DNA from: Hemibagrus wyckioides
Taxonomy: Eukaryota; Chordata; Actinopteri; Siluriformes; Bagridae
Assembly: GCF_019097595.1 (NCBI RefSeq)
Contig: NC_080718.1
Location: 15,050,657 to 15,114,656 of the forward strand
Direction of reading: 5' to 3'
Length of the DNA stretch: 64,000 nucleotides
Numbering within the stretch: the stretch's first letter is position 1; every line of letters begins with the position of its first letter. Below, piece by piece: positions 43,301-52,279 of this stretch. Position numbers and translations under genes: made by a program. Under the pieces are notes generated by a model, which worked only from the letters and a program-made list of their open reading frames with translations, was not told the origin of the DNA and ran no database searches.

Positions 43301-44747
43301 TGAATATCAGCTGTCACGTGTTTTTACGAGGATCTTCTGGATTGCTTGTTTCTGCCAGCAGACACTTGGATATGAGAGCTAGATACCACTGGCATGCTCA
43401 GTGCTTTTTAAGATGTATTTAGTCTCTAAACATACTACATTTTTCAAAAAAAAAAAAAAGAATTACAGCTGTCTTATTTACTTTCCAAATTAGGATTAAA
43501 AATAGAATTATATGATGTGAACAGACTACCATATAGCTATAAGGATATGCTGGGTACTATAAATATAGGGTAGAGTAAAAAAAAAAAAAATCCTTCTCTT
43601 TTTTTTTTTTTTTTTTGGTCTTGTAGCTTTCCTCCTGGCTCATGGGAACGAGTGGCCAATGAGGAAATGTGGCAGGCCAGGTAATGCTTTCCACTATAAC
43701 TTCTATTGTCCAGCAAGCCAGAGACATTAAATTTCACTTGATCTCAGTGTGTGCCTGAGAATCAAATTCTCATTTCTAGAAGAACCATACATCCATTTTT
43801 TGGTTGATTTTTATAGGATGAAAATGGCATTCTTCCTCTTTGACCTTGCTGAGAGGATGGAGGGAGGGGGCCAGACTCAGCTCTATGAGCTTTCGTACAA
43901 TGTGAGTATGACATAGTGGACCTGCTAGTTTTAGCCAGCTGTTAAATAGCTGATTTTAATGTCCTAATTTTATTTGAACATCATTAATTCATTTTAAGTC
44001 ATAAGCTTAGTGATGTACTTTTTCCCCACTATATGTCTAAATGCGTTTTAGTTACACTTTATTACTACAGTGCTTTTAAACAGCAACTCTTCAAAGCTCT
44101 GTTGTGGTGTTTGCTCATTTATTGAGGGAATACTTAATGGCTTTCATTTATGCCAGTTTTGTTTTGTTTAAAGCCAGGAAGTGTAAAAGGAAAGCATTGT
44201 GTACCTTGCTGTCAAAATACTTAAGATCCTCTGGAATTCACCAGTTAACTATATCCAAAAACACGTGAAACAGCATTACTTATTGTCTGTATATATATGT
44301 CACGTAACATAAAAAAATATCACTTGGCTATCCTAATTATGCTTTTTTTTAATGCTAATTATGCTCTAGACTACAAACTATAGACTAAAGACTCTTGGCT
44401 TAGTTTTCTATTCAAGTTCTATTTGTACAGTTTTTTTCTACAGTGGCATTTTACTCTCTTTTTTATATTCACAGATGTATTGTCAAATCGTGAATGCCCA
44501 GATGGACTACCCTGCTAATTGGGATAAGAATCTGGCTTTGGCTGCTGAGCGCTTGCTCCATTTAGGAGGAGGGCATCATGGGCCAGAATCTCTACTGAGC
44601 AACAGTATTCATCACTTCAGCCGGTACATTGAGAGAGAACCCACGGACCCTCAGAACGAAGCGATCCGTTCTGCCATCACACACCTAAGCAAGGAGAGAG
44701 ACAGACTCGGAGACCTGCACCGAAAAACGCAACATAAACCAGTATGA
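21584..44747 (+). CDS. tmem260: TMEM260, protein O-mannosyltransferase (16 exons, complete)
   Basis: Joining 16 exons at GT-AG boundaries gives an uninterrupted 690-codon frame (human about 707). All junction phases agree. The protein is a GT-C-fold multi-pass ER enzyme (DUF2723 family) that O-mannosylates IPT domains of plexins, MET and RON, as reported for human TMEM260. The first membrane segment (about residues 9-23) is followed by the luminal GGDSGELITAA motif with Asp34 and Glu37, the expected catalytic-loop position for GT-C enzymes. [65 protein letters not shown] and SLWPWGVC are strongly conserved blocks. Further hydrophobic segments occupy residues about 50-390. The C-terminal third is probably luminal and helical. 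The start at 21584 (MNAKR) gives a short cytosolic N-terminus. No damage was seen. Confidence 0.95.
21743..21792. repeat. (CT)n then (GT)n microsatellite
   Basis: A compound dinucleotide tract just 55 bases into intron 1. Confidence 0.95.
21955..22560. mobile_element. Tc1-like remnant in foldback arrangement
   Basis: The + strand portion (21958-22160) starts TATTGCCAAAACATTTTGGG and contains CCTGACCTCAACCCGGTAGA then CACCTTTGGGATGAATTAGA. The minus strand portion (22165-22560) carries the same transposase region in opposite orientation, reading [12 protein letters not shown] near 22375-22340 and [10 protein letters not shown] near 22215-22185. Both halves derive from one Tc1 family, joined tail to tail with an internal deletion in the + half. 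No intact frame remains. Confidence 0.75.
23090..23238 (+). mobile_element. tRNA-derived SINE (V-SINE type)
   Basis: An A-box-like GTGGCAGCTTAGTGATTAAG is followed by a B box GAGTTCGAATCCC at 23142-23154. The characteristic 3' domain AGTCACTCTGGATAAGGG comes next, then TAAATGTAAAT. The internal segment is shortened relative to the usual teleost copy. Confidence 0.85.
25575..25587 (+). promoter_or_regulatory. CTCF-type motif
   Basis: CCAGTAGATGGCA fits the CTCF core CCASYAGRKGGCR at every position. It sits in intron 1 of tmem260. Occupancy is unknown. Confidence 0.5.
26219..26250 (+). CDS. tmem260: tmem260 exon 2 (32-nt microexon)
   Basis: It is flanked by CTACCACAG and GTAAGC. It completes GGDSG and encodes [10 protein letters not shown]. 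Its length is not a multiple of three, so skipping it would shift the frame and remove the motif's Glu37. Confidence 0.88.
26251..26400. promoter_or_regulatory. candidate intronic regulatory element after exon 2
   Basis: Dense AT homeodomain-type cores (TTTAATCAATTCACTCATTA, TTTAATTAAG, TTGATTAATTTAC) occur in about 110 bases immediately after a 32-nt exon. It could be a transcriptional enhancer or help define the microexon. Confidence 0.25.
27620..27745. promoter_or_regulatory. candidate regulatory block in intron 2
   Basis: Complex sequence around GCATTTAATAGCTCAGCCCT and GTGCCTAATTGCTGGGAATG stands out from the flanking simple repeats. Conservation is untested. Confidence 0.25.
27947..28098 (+). 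CDS. tmem260: tmem260 exon 3
   Basis: Acceptor TTCTCTCAG and donor GTAGGA. It begins [13 protein letters not shown], the most conserved luminal loop of the family, and continues through a hydrophobic helix ([20 protein letters not shown]). It ends in phase 2. Confidence 0.93.
28293..28374. repeat. (ATT)n microsatellite
   Basis: About 27 uninterrupted trinucleotide copies. Confidence 0.97.
31200..31455 (+). repeat. dispersed repeat, copy 1 of 3
   Basis: It shares an ordered set of phrases with copies near 39.68-39.90 kb and 51.0-51.2 kb: CAATTTAG.(A/G)TAGCC, GGAGG- or GGAAGGAAACCAGA, CATGGACACAGG, AAACATG and GACAGTAACCCAAGCT. It belongs to a common fish interspersed family whose class I cannot name. 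Strongly diverged. Confidence 0.6.
34840..35280. promoter_or_regulatory. candidate regulatory island in intron 3
   Basis: A GC-richer, complex and CpG-containing block lies deep inside an AT-rich intron. It includes TGCAGCAGTGCTGCCGCTGC, GATACCGTTAATGGAATCTG and ACTTTAATTGTCAAGCTCGC. Overlapping open frames on both strands match no family and coding status is unlikely. Confidence 0.35.
35947..35990 (+). mobile_element. SINE 3'-tail fragment
   Basis: AAGTCACTTTGGATAAGGGC followed by ATCTACC and TAAATGTAATAAA equals the 3' domain of the SINE at 23.1 kb. The head is absent. Confidence 0.7.
36774..36951 (+). CDS. tmem260: tmem260 exon 4
   Basis: Acceptor TTCTCTCAG and donor GTAATT. Contains [20 protein letters not shown] followed by LNNLFVG and a membrane helix. 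The preceding intron is 8.7 kb. Confidence 0.93.
37025..37138 (+). CDS. tmem260: tmem260 exon 5
   Basis: 38 codons in phase 0, acceptor TTTTTTCAG and donor GTGAGT. Contains [10 protein letters not shown] and a long hydrophobic stretch, [16 protein letters not shown]. Confidence 0.93.
37558..37737 (+). CDS. tmem260: tmem260 exon 6
   Basis: 60 codons, acceptor TTCTTTCAG. The donor is GTACAT, weaker than its neighbours. Contains a membrane helix ending [12 protein letters not shown], then [13 protein letters not shown] and YGTFSL. Confidence 0.92.
37885..37925 (+). CDS. tmem260: tmem260 exon 7 (41 nt)
   Basis: Acceptor TTTGTTTAG and donor GTGAGT. Encodes [13 protein letters not shown] plus two bases. 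It is shorter than the corresponding human stretch as I remember it. Confidence 0.85.
38808..38894 (+). CDS. tmem260: tmem260 exon 8
   Basis: Acceptor TTCTTTCAG and donor GTGAGA. Encodes a poorly conserved cysteine-containing loop and a helix ([16 protein letters not shown]). It enters and leaves in phase 2. Confidence 0.88.
39111..39219 (+). CDS. tmem260: tmem260 exon 9
   Basis: Acceptor CACCCACAG and donor GTGAGT. Contains [20 protein letters not shown], a hallmark block of TMEM260. Confidence 0.93.
39394..39566 (+). CDS. tmem260: tmem260 exon 10
   Basis: Acceptor CATCTGTAG and donor GTGAAC. It starts [20 protein letters not shown] and carries two hydrophobic helices and an NWT sequon. 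It ends in phase 2. Confidence 0.9.
39680..39895 (+). repeat. dispersed repeat, copy 2 of 3
   Basis: ACTTTATCCGGGTCAGCGTT leads into GATTTAGTGTAGCCAATCCA, then GAGAACATGTAAAACTGCAC and ATAGACAGTGAC, the same phrase order as the copies at 31.2 and 51.0 kb. Confidence 0.65.
40420..40790. promoter_or_regulatory. candidate enhancer with four GATTA cores, intron 10
   Basis: GATTA occurs in the same orientation at 40513, 40539, 40570 and 40667. It is embedded in complex, CpG-containing sequence (AAAGCGCCGGCGCTCTG, GCCTCGCACCGTGCCAC) unlike the surrounding intron. GATTA is the core read by OTX-class homeodomains. The neighbouring gene in vertebrates is otx2, so autoregulation is conceivable. Confidence 0.35.
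41004..41175 (+). CDS. tmem260: tmem260 exon 11
   Basis: Acceptor GTGCTTCCAG. Contains [20 protein letters not shown] and PDLSLVDQE. The donor reads GAG|GTTTTG, a poor match to consensus. The following intron is only 86 bases. Confidence 0.9.
41176..41261 (+). other. tmem260 intron 11, 86 bases
   Basis: Near the minimum vertebrate intron size. The donor GTTTTG is weak, while the acceptor tract (TTGCTTTTGATTCTCAG) is good. Retaining it would add an in-frame stop. Confidence 0.85.
41262..41401 (+). CDS. tmem260: tmem260 exon 12
   Basis: Acceptor TGATTCTCAG and donor GTGAGT. It begins [15 protein letters not shown] and includes a GVKFPG block. It ends in phase 2. Confidence 0.92.
41402..42454 (+). 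other. tmem260 intron 12
   Basis: It contains a CTCF-like but imperfect site (CCACTAGACGGCA near 41600), a T tract near 41800 and a minus-strand SINE at its 3' side. Confidence 0.8.
42147..42308 (-). mobile_element. tRNA-derived SINE, reverse orientation
   Basis: Read on the minus strand it has the head with GTAGCTTAGAGGTTAAGGTG, the B box in inverted form at 42245-42258 (GGATTCGAACTGAC as written on +) and a tail ending in AAATGTAAATGT. It is the same family as the 23.1 kb copy and more complete. Confidence 0.85.
42455..42631 (+). CDS. tmem260: tmem260 exon 13
   Basis: Acceptor TTGCATGCAG and donor GTACAA. Contains [15 protein letters not shown] and [12 protein letters not shown], then a conserved YNWTE sequon. 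Confidence 0.93.
42632..43626 (+). other. tmem260 intron 13
   Basis: The middle (about 42930-43340) is complex and GC-richer. The 3' end carries long A and T tracts (43447-43459, 43580-43616) that form the polypyrimidine tract before exon 14. Confidence 0.8.
42930..43340. promoter_or_regulatory. candidate regulatory island in intron 13
   Basis: Block with CCCTAATGACTTTC, GAGCTAATCGGGGTTGAATG, CAGATATTAGCTGGGAAGTC and an E-box CACGTG near 43316, set in AT-rich intron. A minus-strand open frame of 132 codons overlaps part of it but has no recognisable family. It may simply reflect low stop density in GC-richer DNA. Confidence 0.3.
43627..43680 (+). CDS. tmem260: tmem260 exon 14
   Basis: The acceptor follows a long T tract (GGTCTTGTAG) and the donor is GTAATG. 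Encodes [17 protein letters not shown], matching the conserved [14 protein letters not shown] block. Confidence 0.92.
43817..43901 (+). CDS. tmem260: tmem260 exon 15
   Basis: Acceptor ATTTTTATAG and donor GTGAGT. Begins [14 protein letters not shown] and ends in phase 0. The glycine-rich EGGGQ segment replaces a longer mammalian loop. Confidence 0.9.
43902..44474 (+). other. tmem260 intron 15
   Basis: A 573-base AT-rich intron. Nothing was recognised. Confidence 0.8.
44475..44747 (+). CDS. tmem260: tmem260 exon 16 with stop
   Basis: The acceptor TATTCACAG leads into [20 protein letters not shown] and a charged helical tail ending HKPV, with TGA at 44745-44747. The predicted helices fit the family's C-terminal luminal region. 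Confidence 0.93.
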   Translation: MYCQIVNAQMDYPANWDKNLALAAERLLHLGGGHHGPESLLSNSIHHFSRYIEREPTDPQNEAIRSAITHLSKERDRLGDLHRKTQHKPV

Positions 44748-45290
44748 AATTTCGGAAAATGTGAACACTCCTTCCCATATATAGCTGTACTGTTTGAGTG
44801 AAAAGGGATGCCAGAAAGAAAGGAATACCTGATTCCTCAGGAGGCAGGTGAAAATATTAGAGGAAAGAAACCAATAGAATGGGGAAGAAAACAAACCAGC
44901 CAATTTGAGTGAGAGTCATGCAGGTCAGTGGAACAGTCTGATATCAGAATGCTGGTGCTACTGTAGCACTTAATAGATCAATTAAGCTTGAGAAACTGAT
45001 AAAATGATCCTGCTTTTATTTGGGTATGTGATGATTTTATGATTATGTATAAATTATGTAAATAAATTAATGACATTTTGGAAGTATTTTTCGCTTTGTA
45101 AGCACAAGGTATGTGTCACGACTTGAAAATATTAGACACATTTTTCTGTCCGAGATGCTGGGAGGTGTTGTGTAAGGTGAGATGAAATACTATTAAGCGG
45201 ACCAGGTAAAACCTTTTGGGGGAAAAAAAATTTTTGTTTTTATTTTGAATTCACTCAGAATGTCTGATATTTTTGTACCATAATAAATTG
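44748..45290 (+). other. tmem260: tmem260 3' UTR
   Basis: Short AT-rich UTR. AATAAA hexamers at 45061-45066 and 45282-45287 are plausible ends, giving a UTR of about 0.33 or 0.55 kb. Confidence 0.6.
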
Positions 45291-45414
45291 ATATTATACC
45301 AGGGTTTATTTTATTAATGAAACATCTCTCTGTCTCTCTTTCACTTTCTCTTTCCCTCTCCCTCACTCATAATTATCCTTTTCCCTCCTGCTGTCATGTG
45401 TCTCTGGCTCCCAC

Positions 45415-45530
45415 ATTAGGAGCACAGCAGTCTGGGATTGAGATTGGAAGGCAACCCAATTTGGGAGCAGCCAAAGGAGATTAAGAAGGGCCCACTAATC
45501 TGGGGACAACCTCTTGAAATTGCCCATCAT
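45415..45530. promoter_or_regulatory. candidate regulatory block downstream of tmem260
   Basis: GGGATTGAGATTGGAAGGC, GGAGATTAAGAAGGG and CCACTAATCTGGGG cluster within 85 bases after a pyrimidine-rich run. Weak evidence based on motif spacing and texture only. Confidence 0.25.
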
Positions 45531-46046
45531 TTTTTTTCTTTTTCTTCTATCAGTCTCTACTGCAAAGTGTATTCGCAACCCCTTTAAACTCCACATGCCT
45601 ATGGATTTGATGAGTCTGTTTATTTTATATTCAGAAATCTTGTTAAGGCTTGTAATCCCTGATGACGTGATCTAAGAATGCAGTATGTGATGCAGCCTTC
45701 CTACAAACTATACATACACACACTTTCTACCTTAATGATACATGCCTGATTTTTGTTTTGCCCATGTATCAGAGTGCTGCTCCTTAGTGAGTGGTGTCTC
45801 TTAAAATAATCACACACAATTTTGCCTTGATTTCTGGCTTCCTGACTTGTCTGCTTCTTTGCTTACCTCTCTGTCACTCCCTTTCTTCTCATCAATTTTC
45901 ATTGTTGCTCTGTTTCTCCTTCTCTCATCTCAGGGATTGTGGGAACCCATGGAATCGCCGTGACCGTGGATGCAGGCAGGGCGCCACGGCAACACTGGAA
46001 TGTGGGCCGCCTGAGCAGATAAGAGTGGAGAGCCCATCCAGCAGGA

Positions 46047-46069
46047 GGTGGGGTGGGGGGGTGGGGGGG
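46047..46069 (+). other. G-run tract, possible quadruplex
   Basis: Runs of four, seven and seven G separated by single T residues. The long runs can be divided to supply four G-triplets. Confidence 0.5.
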
Positions 46070-46439
46070 TGACAAGAGAAAGTAAGAGATGGGAAATAAA
46101 GAGAGTGCACTGCTGGAGTCAAGAGCATGATGGGATCAGAGTAAACAAACTGGTCAATAGGGGTGTGGACAGAAAGACATTACTGAAAACACAACAAGGA
46201 CATAGCTCCATAATAACAGAGAGTATGTGGCACTAACATGCAAGCAAGAGCCAAAAGAGACAGCAACAGAGAGTTGCAGTGGAACAGACACATTACACAG
46301 AGGCAATGGGAAGCCAGCCTTATTGCTCTTTGCATTTCATTTACATCCTTGGCTGTATCGACCAATCGGATTGGGAGCACAGCCTGGGGCTTAGGAGGAG
46401 AATAAAAAGACAAAAATGCCTTAGCTGTACTCATCCCTC

Positions 46440-46660
46440 CCTGATAATACCCCTTCTGTTTTTCTTTTTTTCCCCGCACCCGGAGAGGAGTTGATACTGT
46501 CCGAAATGCCAGAGCAGAAGCGACACCTCCGCTTGCTGTGCCTTGCTGATAGACTGCGCCGGCAGCGTGCTAAAAGAGGGCTTTAGCTGCAGGGCCTATC
46601 TCCTTCCACTGACTTGAGGGGAATGGGAGGGAGGGAGGGAGCAGAGAGGAAGGAAAGACA
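46440..46660. promoter_or_regulatory. candidate regulatory block
   Basis: Complex GC-richer sequence including CCTTGCTGATAGACTGCGCC and GGCTTTAGCTGCAGGGCC, bounded by purine-rich low-complexity DNA. Conservation is untested. Confidence 0.25.
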
Positions 46661-48859
46661 CTATACAGAGCTAGCCCCTATTATGGAGTTCAGATGAAAC
46701 TTTGGTCACTTATGCGGGTGTACACAGGAGAGTGGACATGTATATTCAGACCACTGATAAACTGCTAGAGGGGGACAGACGGCATTGACTGAAGAATAAA
46801 ATGCCACGTGATCCCTGTTTCAAAATACCGAAGTCTGAATCCATCACCATTGACCGATTTTATTTCATCACTTTTGAAAAATTATTACTGATACTCATCA
46901 TCTAACACTCAGCATACAGCACTGTCTCAGTTAATACAGTCCTCTATACATTGTCTCTGATACAATATTGAGTTTCATTTTGTAAGCCAGTTTAAGAAGT
47001 ATAGCTTGACAGAAAATCATAACCAAATGATGCCTATATTTGTTAAATGATTACATATTATAGATACAAAAAAAAGAACAGTTCTTGTCAATTGACTGAG
47101 ACTTACTTACTCAGACTAAACCCTTACTTTTAGATCTCTTATAAGACCCCAGATCTTTTAATCCCCTATTATAATAAAAAGAAGCCTGTAATAACCAAGA
47201 TTAAGATCTTGTGCTTATTGCCCATTTAAAGGTGAACCCCTGGCCTCCATGGCACTCCCTATCTTACAACTATTTATCTCAGCCATTGCTTGAAACCTAT
47301 CCAAACAAATTAAACAATGGTGATGGGTAGAGTGTGGTTCAAAAAGAGGAAGGAATTATGATTTGATTTTTCAACCTTTAGGTTAATTCTTGGCCCTGGA
47401 TTTGAATAGTAATTCTGTCCATGTAGGAGTGGGAGGCTGGAGACTGGAGGAGCAAGGAAGGTTTAGGGGTGGTTCAGCATAAGTGGGAATCTCGGTCCCA
47501 TGTCTTTGGGCACACCTGACAGGAGTGAGGCCTCAGCATAGCAATGTAGGACAAAGAAATAAGCGTGGCTTAATAACTGGCATTCAATGGCCAAAGGGGA
47601 CTTAGACAATGGGCTTTCTTCTTTTAATGAATTTTATACAGGTGTGAGGTTGTGTGTGTGTGTGTATTCTTGTGCCCCAGTGCACCTGCTTGCATGTTTA
47701 AGCAAATGAAACATGACAGATGTAACTGTTTTGATGTGCACAATTTGAAACAGATGCTTGCACCATGTCTCACTGTGATAATACCACTGTGACATTTATT
47801 GGAATATCAAACATAGCTGAAGACACTTTGAGTAAACAATTGAGACCCCTTTAGGTGAATTTTTTTTTGTCTCTTTAACAGACAGAGTGCCCTCATTATG
47901 TGATCTCTGTAAAGTGCTTTTTAAATAATTGAGGGTAAACTCGCACATTTAAACACCTTTATGAATGCCTGCGGCTCTCAGCAGAGGTGCCTTATAAATG
48001 AGAGTGCACTGTTGGTGGGTAAGAGATGATATCACAGCTTTCATGCGATGAATTACTCTAAGTGTGTGTGTGTGTCTGAGAGAGAGAGAGAGAGAGAAGG
48101 AGAGAGTGTGCATGTGTGTAGGCCTAGAGCAGTTTTTCCAATTAAACGGGCTCCTCTCTCTCACCCCTCAGGTTCTAATTTTGTGCCACATTAAGGAAGT
48201 GTGGTGCCATTGAGGACACAGAGCCACATTTTCATAATTTGCTGCCTCAGTGTGCGTCGGTCCTGCTGGAGCTGTGGCCGTGTCTGAATGCCAGCCTGAG
48301 GAGGAACAGCAGCCTGCCTTCCACTGGGAAAAGAGAGACAGACTGTAAACAAGAGAGAGACTGTAATTGAGAGAGAAAAAAAAGAACCAGAATGAGTGCA
48401 AACTCTTGACCGTCAACAAAGGTAATAGTGTAGTTTTAGTATTGACTTCTACCACTGTAACCTTATGGTCCCCAAAGTACTGTACAGAAAATGTCTTCTT
48501 ATAGAGTGACTGCATAGCTGAAATTTTTTGTTCCCTGTCAGAGTGTTTCTGCATTAGAACAGCCTGAGCAGTGCACAGTGCTCATACCCCCCCCTCCATT
48601 CTAGCTATAGTGAGCCAAATGATAAATGCATCAGTGATAAGGATTAACAAGGTTTACATTGCATAGTTTCAGTAGTTTATGATTCATAATGATGACAAAC
48701 ATTGAAACAGGGATTGCTTCGTTGACTTTTTTTTTTTTTTTACTGTTTCTTGTGGAAAATATTTGTGGAAGGCTTAAAGGGATGAATCACATTTTGAAAA
48801 GTTTACATTTCCAGCCTGACAGACAGGAGCTAATCGTGCCGTTGGGGGAACGTTTAGAG

Positions 48860-49010
48860 AATGTGTCATAATGGCCGACACCAGCTAATCTAAAAAGCTC
48901 CCCATTTACAAATGGAAATCCCAGGATCCAATTGGGCTAATGAAGAGAGTTGAGCGGGATAATAAGATGTGCTGTAATGCTGTGTAACAGGCCTGTAATG
49001 CTGTGTTGGT
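48860..49010. promoter_or_regulatory. candidate regulatory block with TAATC/GGATAA cores
   Basis: CAGCTAATCTAAAAAGCTCC, TTGGGCTAATGAAGAG and GCGGGATAATAAGATG occur in 110 bases, followed by two copies of CTGTAATGCTGTGT. The texture differs from the flanks. Confidence 0.3.
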
Positions 49011-49630
49011 GGTGGAGCCTGTGTTGTGAGTTGTGTGTGACAGACTGAAGAGACTTCCAGAAGCCTGGAGGCCTGGCCGATGCGCTCTGCTCTTCTCGGA
49101 GCTGAGAGCCGCCTGGTTACTGCTGCTGGCCTGTTTATTGCTGAGACTCTGGATCAAAAATATCACCCTACAGTATGATCACAAAGTCTGAGTGCAACAC
49201 CAGGAAATAACCATTACTATACTTAATATGCTGTACACACACAAACACACACGCGCACAGTTTGCTTTAGATTTTTCATCACTGTGAATCAGATCAGAGA
49301 CAATTTGTGAATAATTGTTTTTAATAATACAAAATACTTTATTGGCATAGATATTTATAAAAACACTGATTCTAAAATGAATTAATTTATGGTGATGTGT
49401 CTACTTCTGTAGAGAAGCAGCAGTGAGTCTCTTCCTGGAATGTTTAAGAAGGTTGGAAACACTTGAACACGGATCTTATTCTAGTTCTCTATGCAAAACA
49501 ATTCAGTCTACTATATTCTTTGGTCTTTACAGAGTTTCACATCCCTGTGCTTTTGTGGGTTTCTTCTGGGTTCTCTAGGTTTCCCCCCAGTTTTCCAAAA
49601 TGTGCTGGTAGGTCGACTGGCTGACCAGAA

Positions 49631-49694
49631 AAAGATAAGATAAAATAAGATAAGATAAGATACGTTATTTATCCCACAGCAAGGAAATTTGCAA
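49631..49694. mobile_element. LINE 3'-tail-like fragment with (AGATA)n
   Basis: AGATAAGATA repeats run into TACGTTATTTATCCCACAGC and AAGGAAATTTGCA. This resembles the usual 3' end of a fish LINE (TTTATTGATCCCAC..GGGAAATT). No reverse transcriptase is adjacent. Confidence 0.45.
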
Positions 49695-49936
49695 TAAAGC
49701 TGTTAATGAAAATGAATAAATAAAGTAGTGCATAGATATTGTAGTGCATAGATTTCTATCTGTTAACTGAATTGTATTTTTTAATATTTATTATTTATTT
49801 TGTGTATAATGTGCTTAGGTGTTTCTCATAAGAATTTGTGATATGTGTGTAATAGAAATACAAGGTAATAAAAAAGTTTATAGTTTATATTTTCTAGCAA
49901 TTAGCAATAGTTTTTCAGGGATGACTACTACTTGCT

Positions 49937-49940
<4 letters not shown>

Positions 49941-49969
<29 letters not shown>
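49941..49969. repeat. (TA)n microsatellite
   Basis: About 14 perfect dinucleotide copies. Confidence 0.95.
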
Positions 49970-49972
<3 letters not shown>

Positions 49973-50225
49973 AAAATTATAGAATTTATACATGTAATTT
50001 ATTTTCAAATAATAATCTTTTTTGGTCTATAACGGCTAAGACTCAAACTTTTAGAACTCTATTCCAAAATCAAGCTTTTGCATTATCTCACATTTTCACA
50101 TGGTTTAGTGATGTGAATTCTTGAATGGAAACTGAACAAAAGCATCATACAGAAGTTGGATTGCATCTGTCTCCTGAACCTGTGGCCATACCACTCTCTG
50201 TACATACTGGAGTTTGCTCCCTTGT

Positions 50226-50279
<54 letters not shown>

Positions 50280-50303
50280 ACACACACACTCACACACACA
50301 CAC
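50226..50303. repeat. (CT)n and (CA)n compound microsatellite
   Basis: CT tract to 50277, then a CA tract. Open frames reported across it are low-complexity artefacts. Confidence 0.95.
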
Positions 50304-50999
50304 CTGCACCCATCTTTCTTTGGAACGAGCCCTCCCCCTCTCCCAGAGTGCTGCTCCTGCAGATGTGCACAAACAAGAGGAGATTAAAGCAAAACGAATC
50401 TAAACACACAAACGGAATTAGACTAACGGGTGCTGGTAGCCTGCACACTGTGATAAACACACTGACTCTGTGTTTGTGTGTGTGCGAGAGAGTTTGCATG
50501 AGTATGTGTTTGTGCGTGTGTGTGCTTTCCAGTGTCTAGGGGATTAACAGTGGTAAGGTGTGTATGTCAGGGTGATTGCTTTTGGGTATTGCGAGGTGGT
50601 GTTTGTATACTGTGTTGTGTTTTTTTGTAATTATGTTTCCTCTTAATTTCTGCCTGACATCTTTCTGAACCTGTGTGTATACGTTTGTGTGGATCTCATA
50701 CACAAACATATGCTCCATCATTTTCAACTTTCTTTCTTCGCACTTTTTCTATTTTCTTTCCTTCTTTCTTTTTTTTTTTTTTTGAAACTCCACATGTTCA
50801 CATGTGTATACCATGTGAAAACTTAATACTCCAATAACGTTCTATAACGTGTAACTTCTGTATCATGGACCTCTGTCATTTAATATTTTTGTGGTTCTTA
50901 ATGCTTGGTTATTTTATTTGATAGTGTACATAATTTATTTTTTGTGTTCAAGCATTCATCTTTAGTAACTACTTACTTGTTGGAGTCCTCTGGTCAGGC

Positions 51000-51205
51000 A
51001 TAGTATATACAGAGTCTATCTCAGGAACAATGGGCATGTAATGCGAGTTCCATTCTCATGGCGTCGTGAACACCACATTTGCGAGACTGGCAATTTAGTG
51101 TAGCCCATCCACCTGCCAGCATGCTTTAGAGAGTGGGAGGAAACCAGAAAACCCAAAGGAAACCCATGCAGACACAGAGAAAACATGCAATCCCAAACAG
51201 GGTCT
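51000..51205 (+). repeat. dispersed repeat, copy 3 of 3
   Basis: GGCAATTTAGTGTAGCCCAT, then GGGAGGAAACCAGAAAACCC and CATGCAGACACAGAGAAAAC. This is the best preserved of the three copies in the window. Confidence 0.7.
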
Positions 51206-52235
51206 ACTAATAAACAAACTCTCAATTTGTTAAGCTTTAATGCTTATTTTTGGCACTTGTATTGAATTTTAATAGCTGTAAAATTAAAATATAAGCTGCC
51301 AAGTGCTTTTGAACTTTCTCCCCATCATCTACATTACGAACATTTTTTAGACTGGATATTTGTGCTAAATACTTCATAAAGTGCACACAAGCATCAGTAG
51401 TAAGTAGTAAGCACCACACTAATTCTGAGCACCACCATGCAGGCTGATAATGGCCTGAAGATTTGAACTGCACTTGTTTGGAATTGGTGCATGCCCTCAT
51501 CAGATCAATTGACAGTTTATTTCCTGACTATGTGTGGTGTCCACTAGCGATACAGATCCTGCTCATGAACACTGGTAAATGAGATCACTTTTTAGCACCA
51601 CAGATTTGGTGTTTAGCTTAATATAAGTAAGTTAGTGTGAAGGCAGTTAATGTCAAGGCCAGTTCACTATGAAACCATTTATAAATACCAAGAGCTTTGA
51701 TAAGGTAACATATTCTTGAAAGTCAAAAGAAGTTAATAATCTTAATAGTGGTGATGATTTCCACCACTGCAACAAAGAATAATGAAATAAAGTACCAGAG
51801 ATATGTAGTGTAATATACACCATGAAGGTCTGTTATCACTTTGAGCAAAAATAAAAATTGTAGTAAATACATTAGCAGGAAAAAAGGCATGAGGATTATC
51901 ACAATAACACTGTATTAACAATGGGTGATAAGGGGCTGAATAAGTACTGTAATCACGACTGCTCAGTATTGAATTACACTTTGCCACCTATTTCATTTGA
52001 ACCGGTGGAATGATGCCTAACATGCTTGCCTGTTACTACTAGCAACAGCAATGGAACTCCGTTTTGAACTCTTCAAAGTGGTTCACACGCTAGTGTTGGA
52101 ATAGTCAGCAGATTGAGGTGTGTGTGATGGTGAGAGTGTGTAAATGGAGACTAATGGGCTGTTTTGATCACCTGTCTGTGTCTGATTTAGGAGCTGCGGG
52201 CTACCTTTCCATCAAGTCCATCAGTTGAGTGTGTG

Positions 52236-52279
52236 TGAGTGAGTGAGTGAGTGAGTGAGTGAGTGAGTGAGTGAGTGAG
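52236..52279. repeat. (TGAG)n microsatellite
   Basis: About 11 tetranucleotide copies. Confidence 0.95.

Noticed and set aside
50105..50539. Several open frames across the CT/CA tract
   Set aside because: They are translations of dinucleotide repeats (Ser-Leu, Glu-Arg, Thr-His runs).
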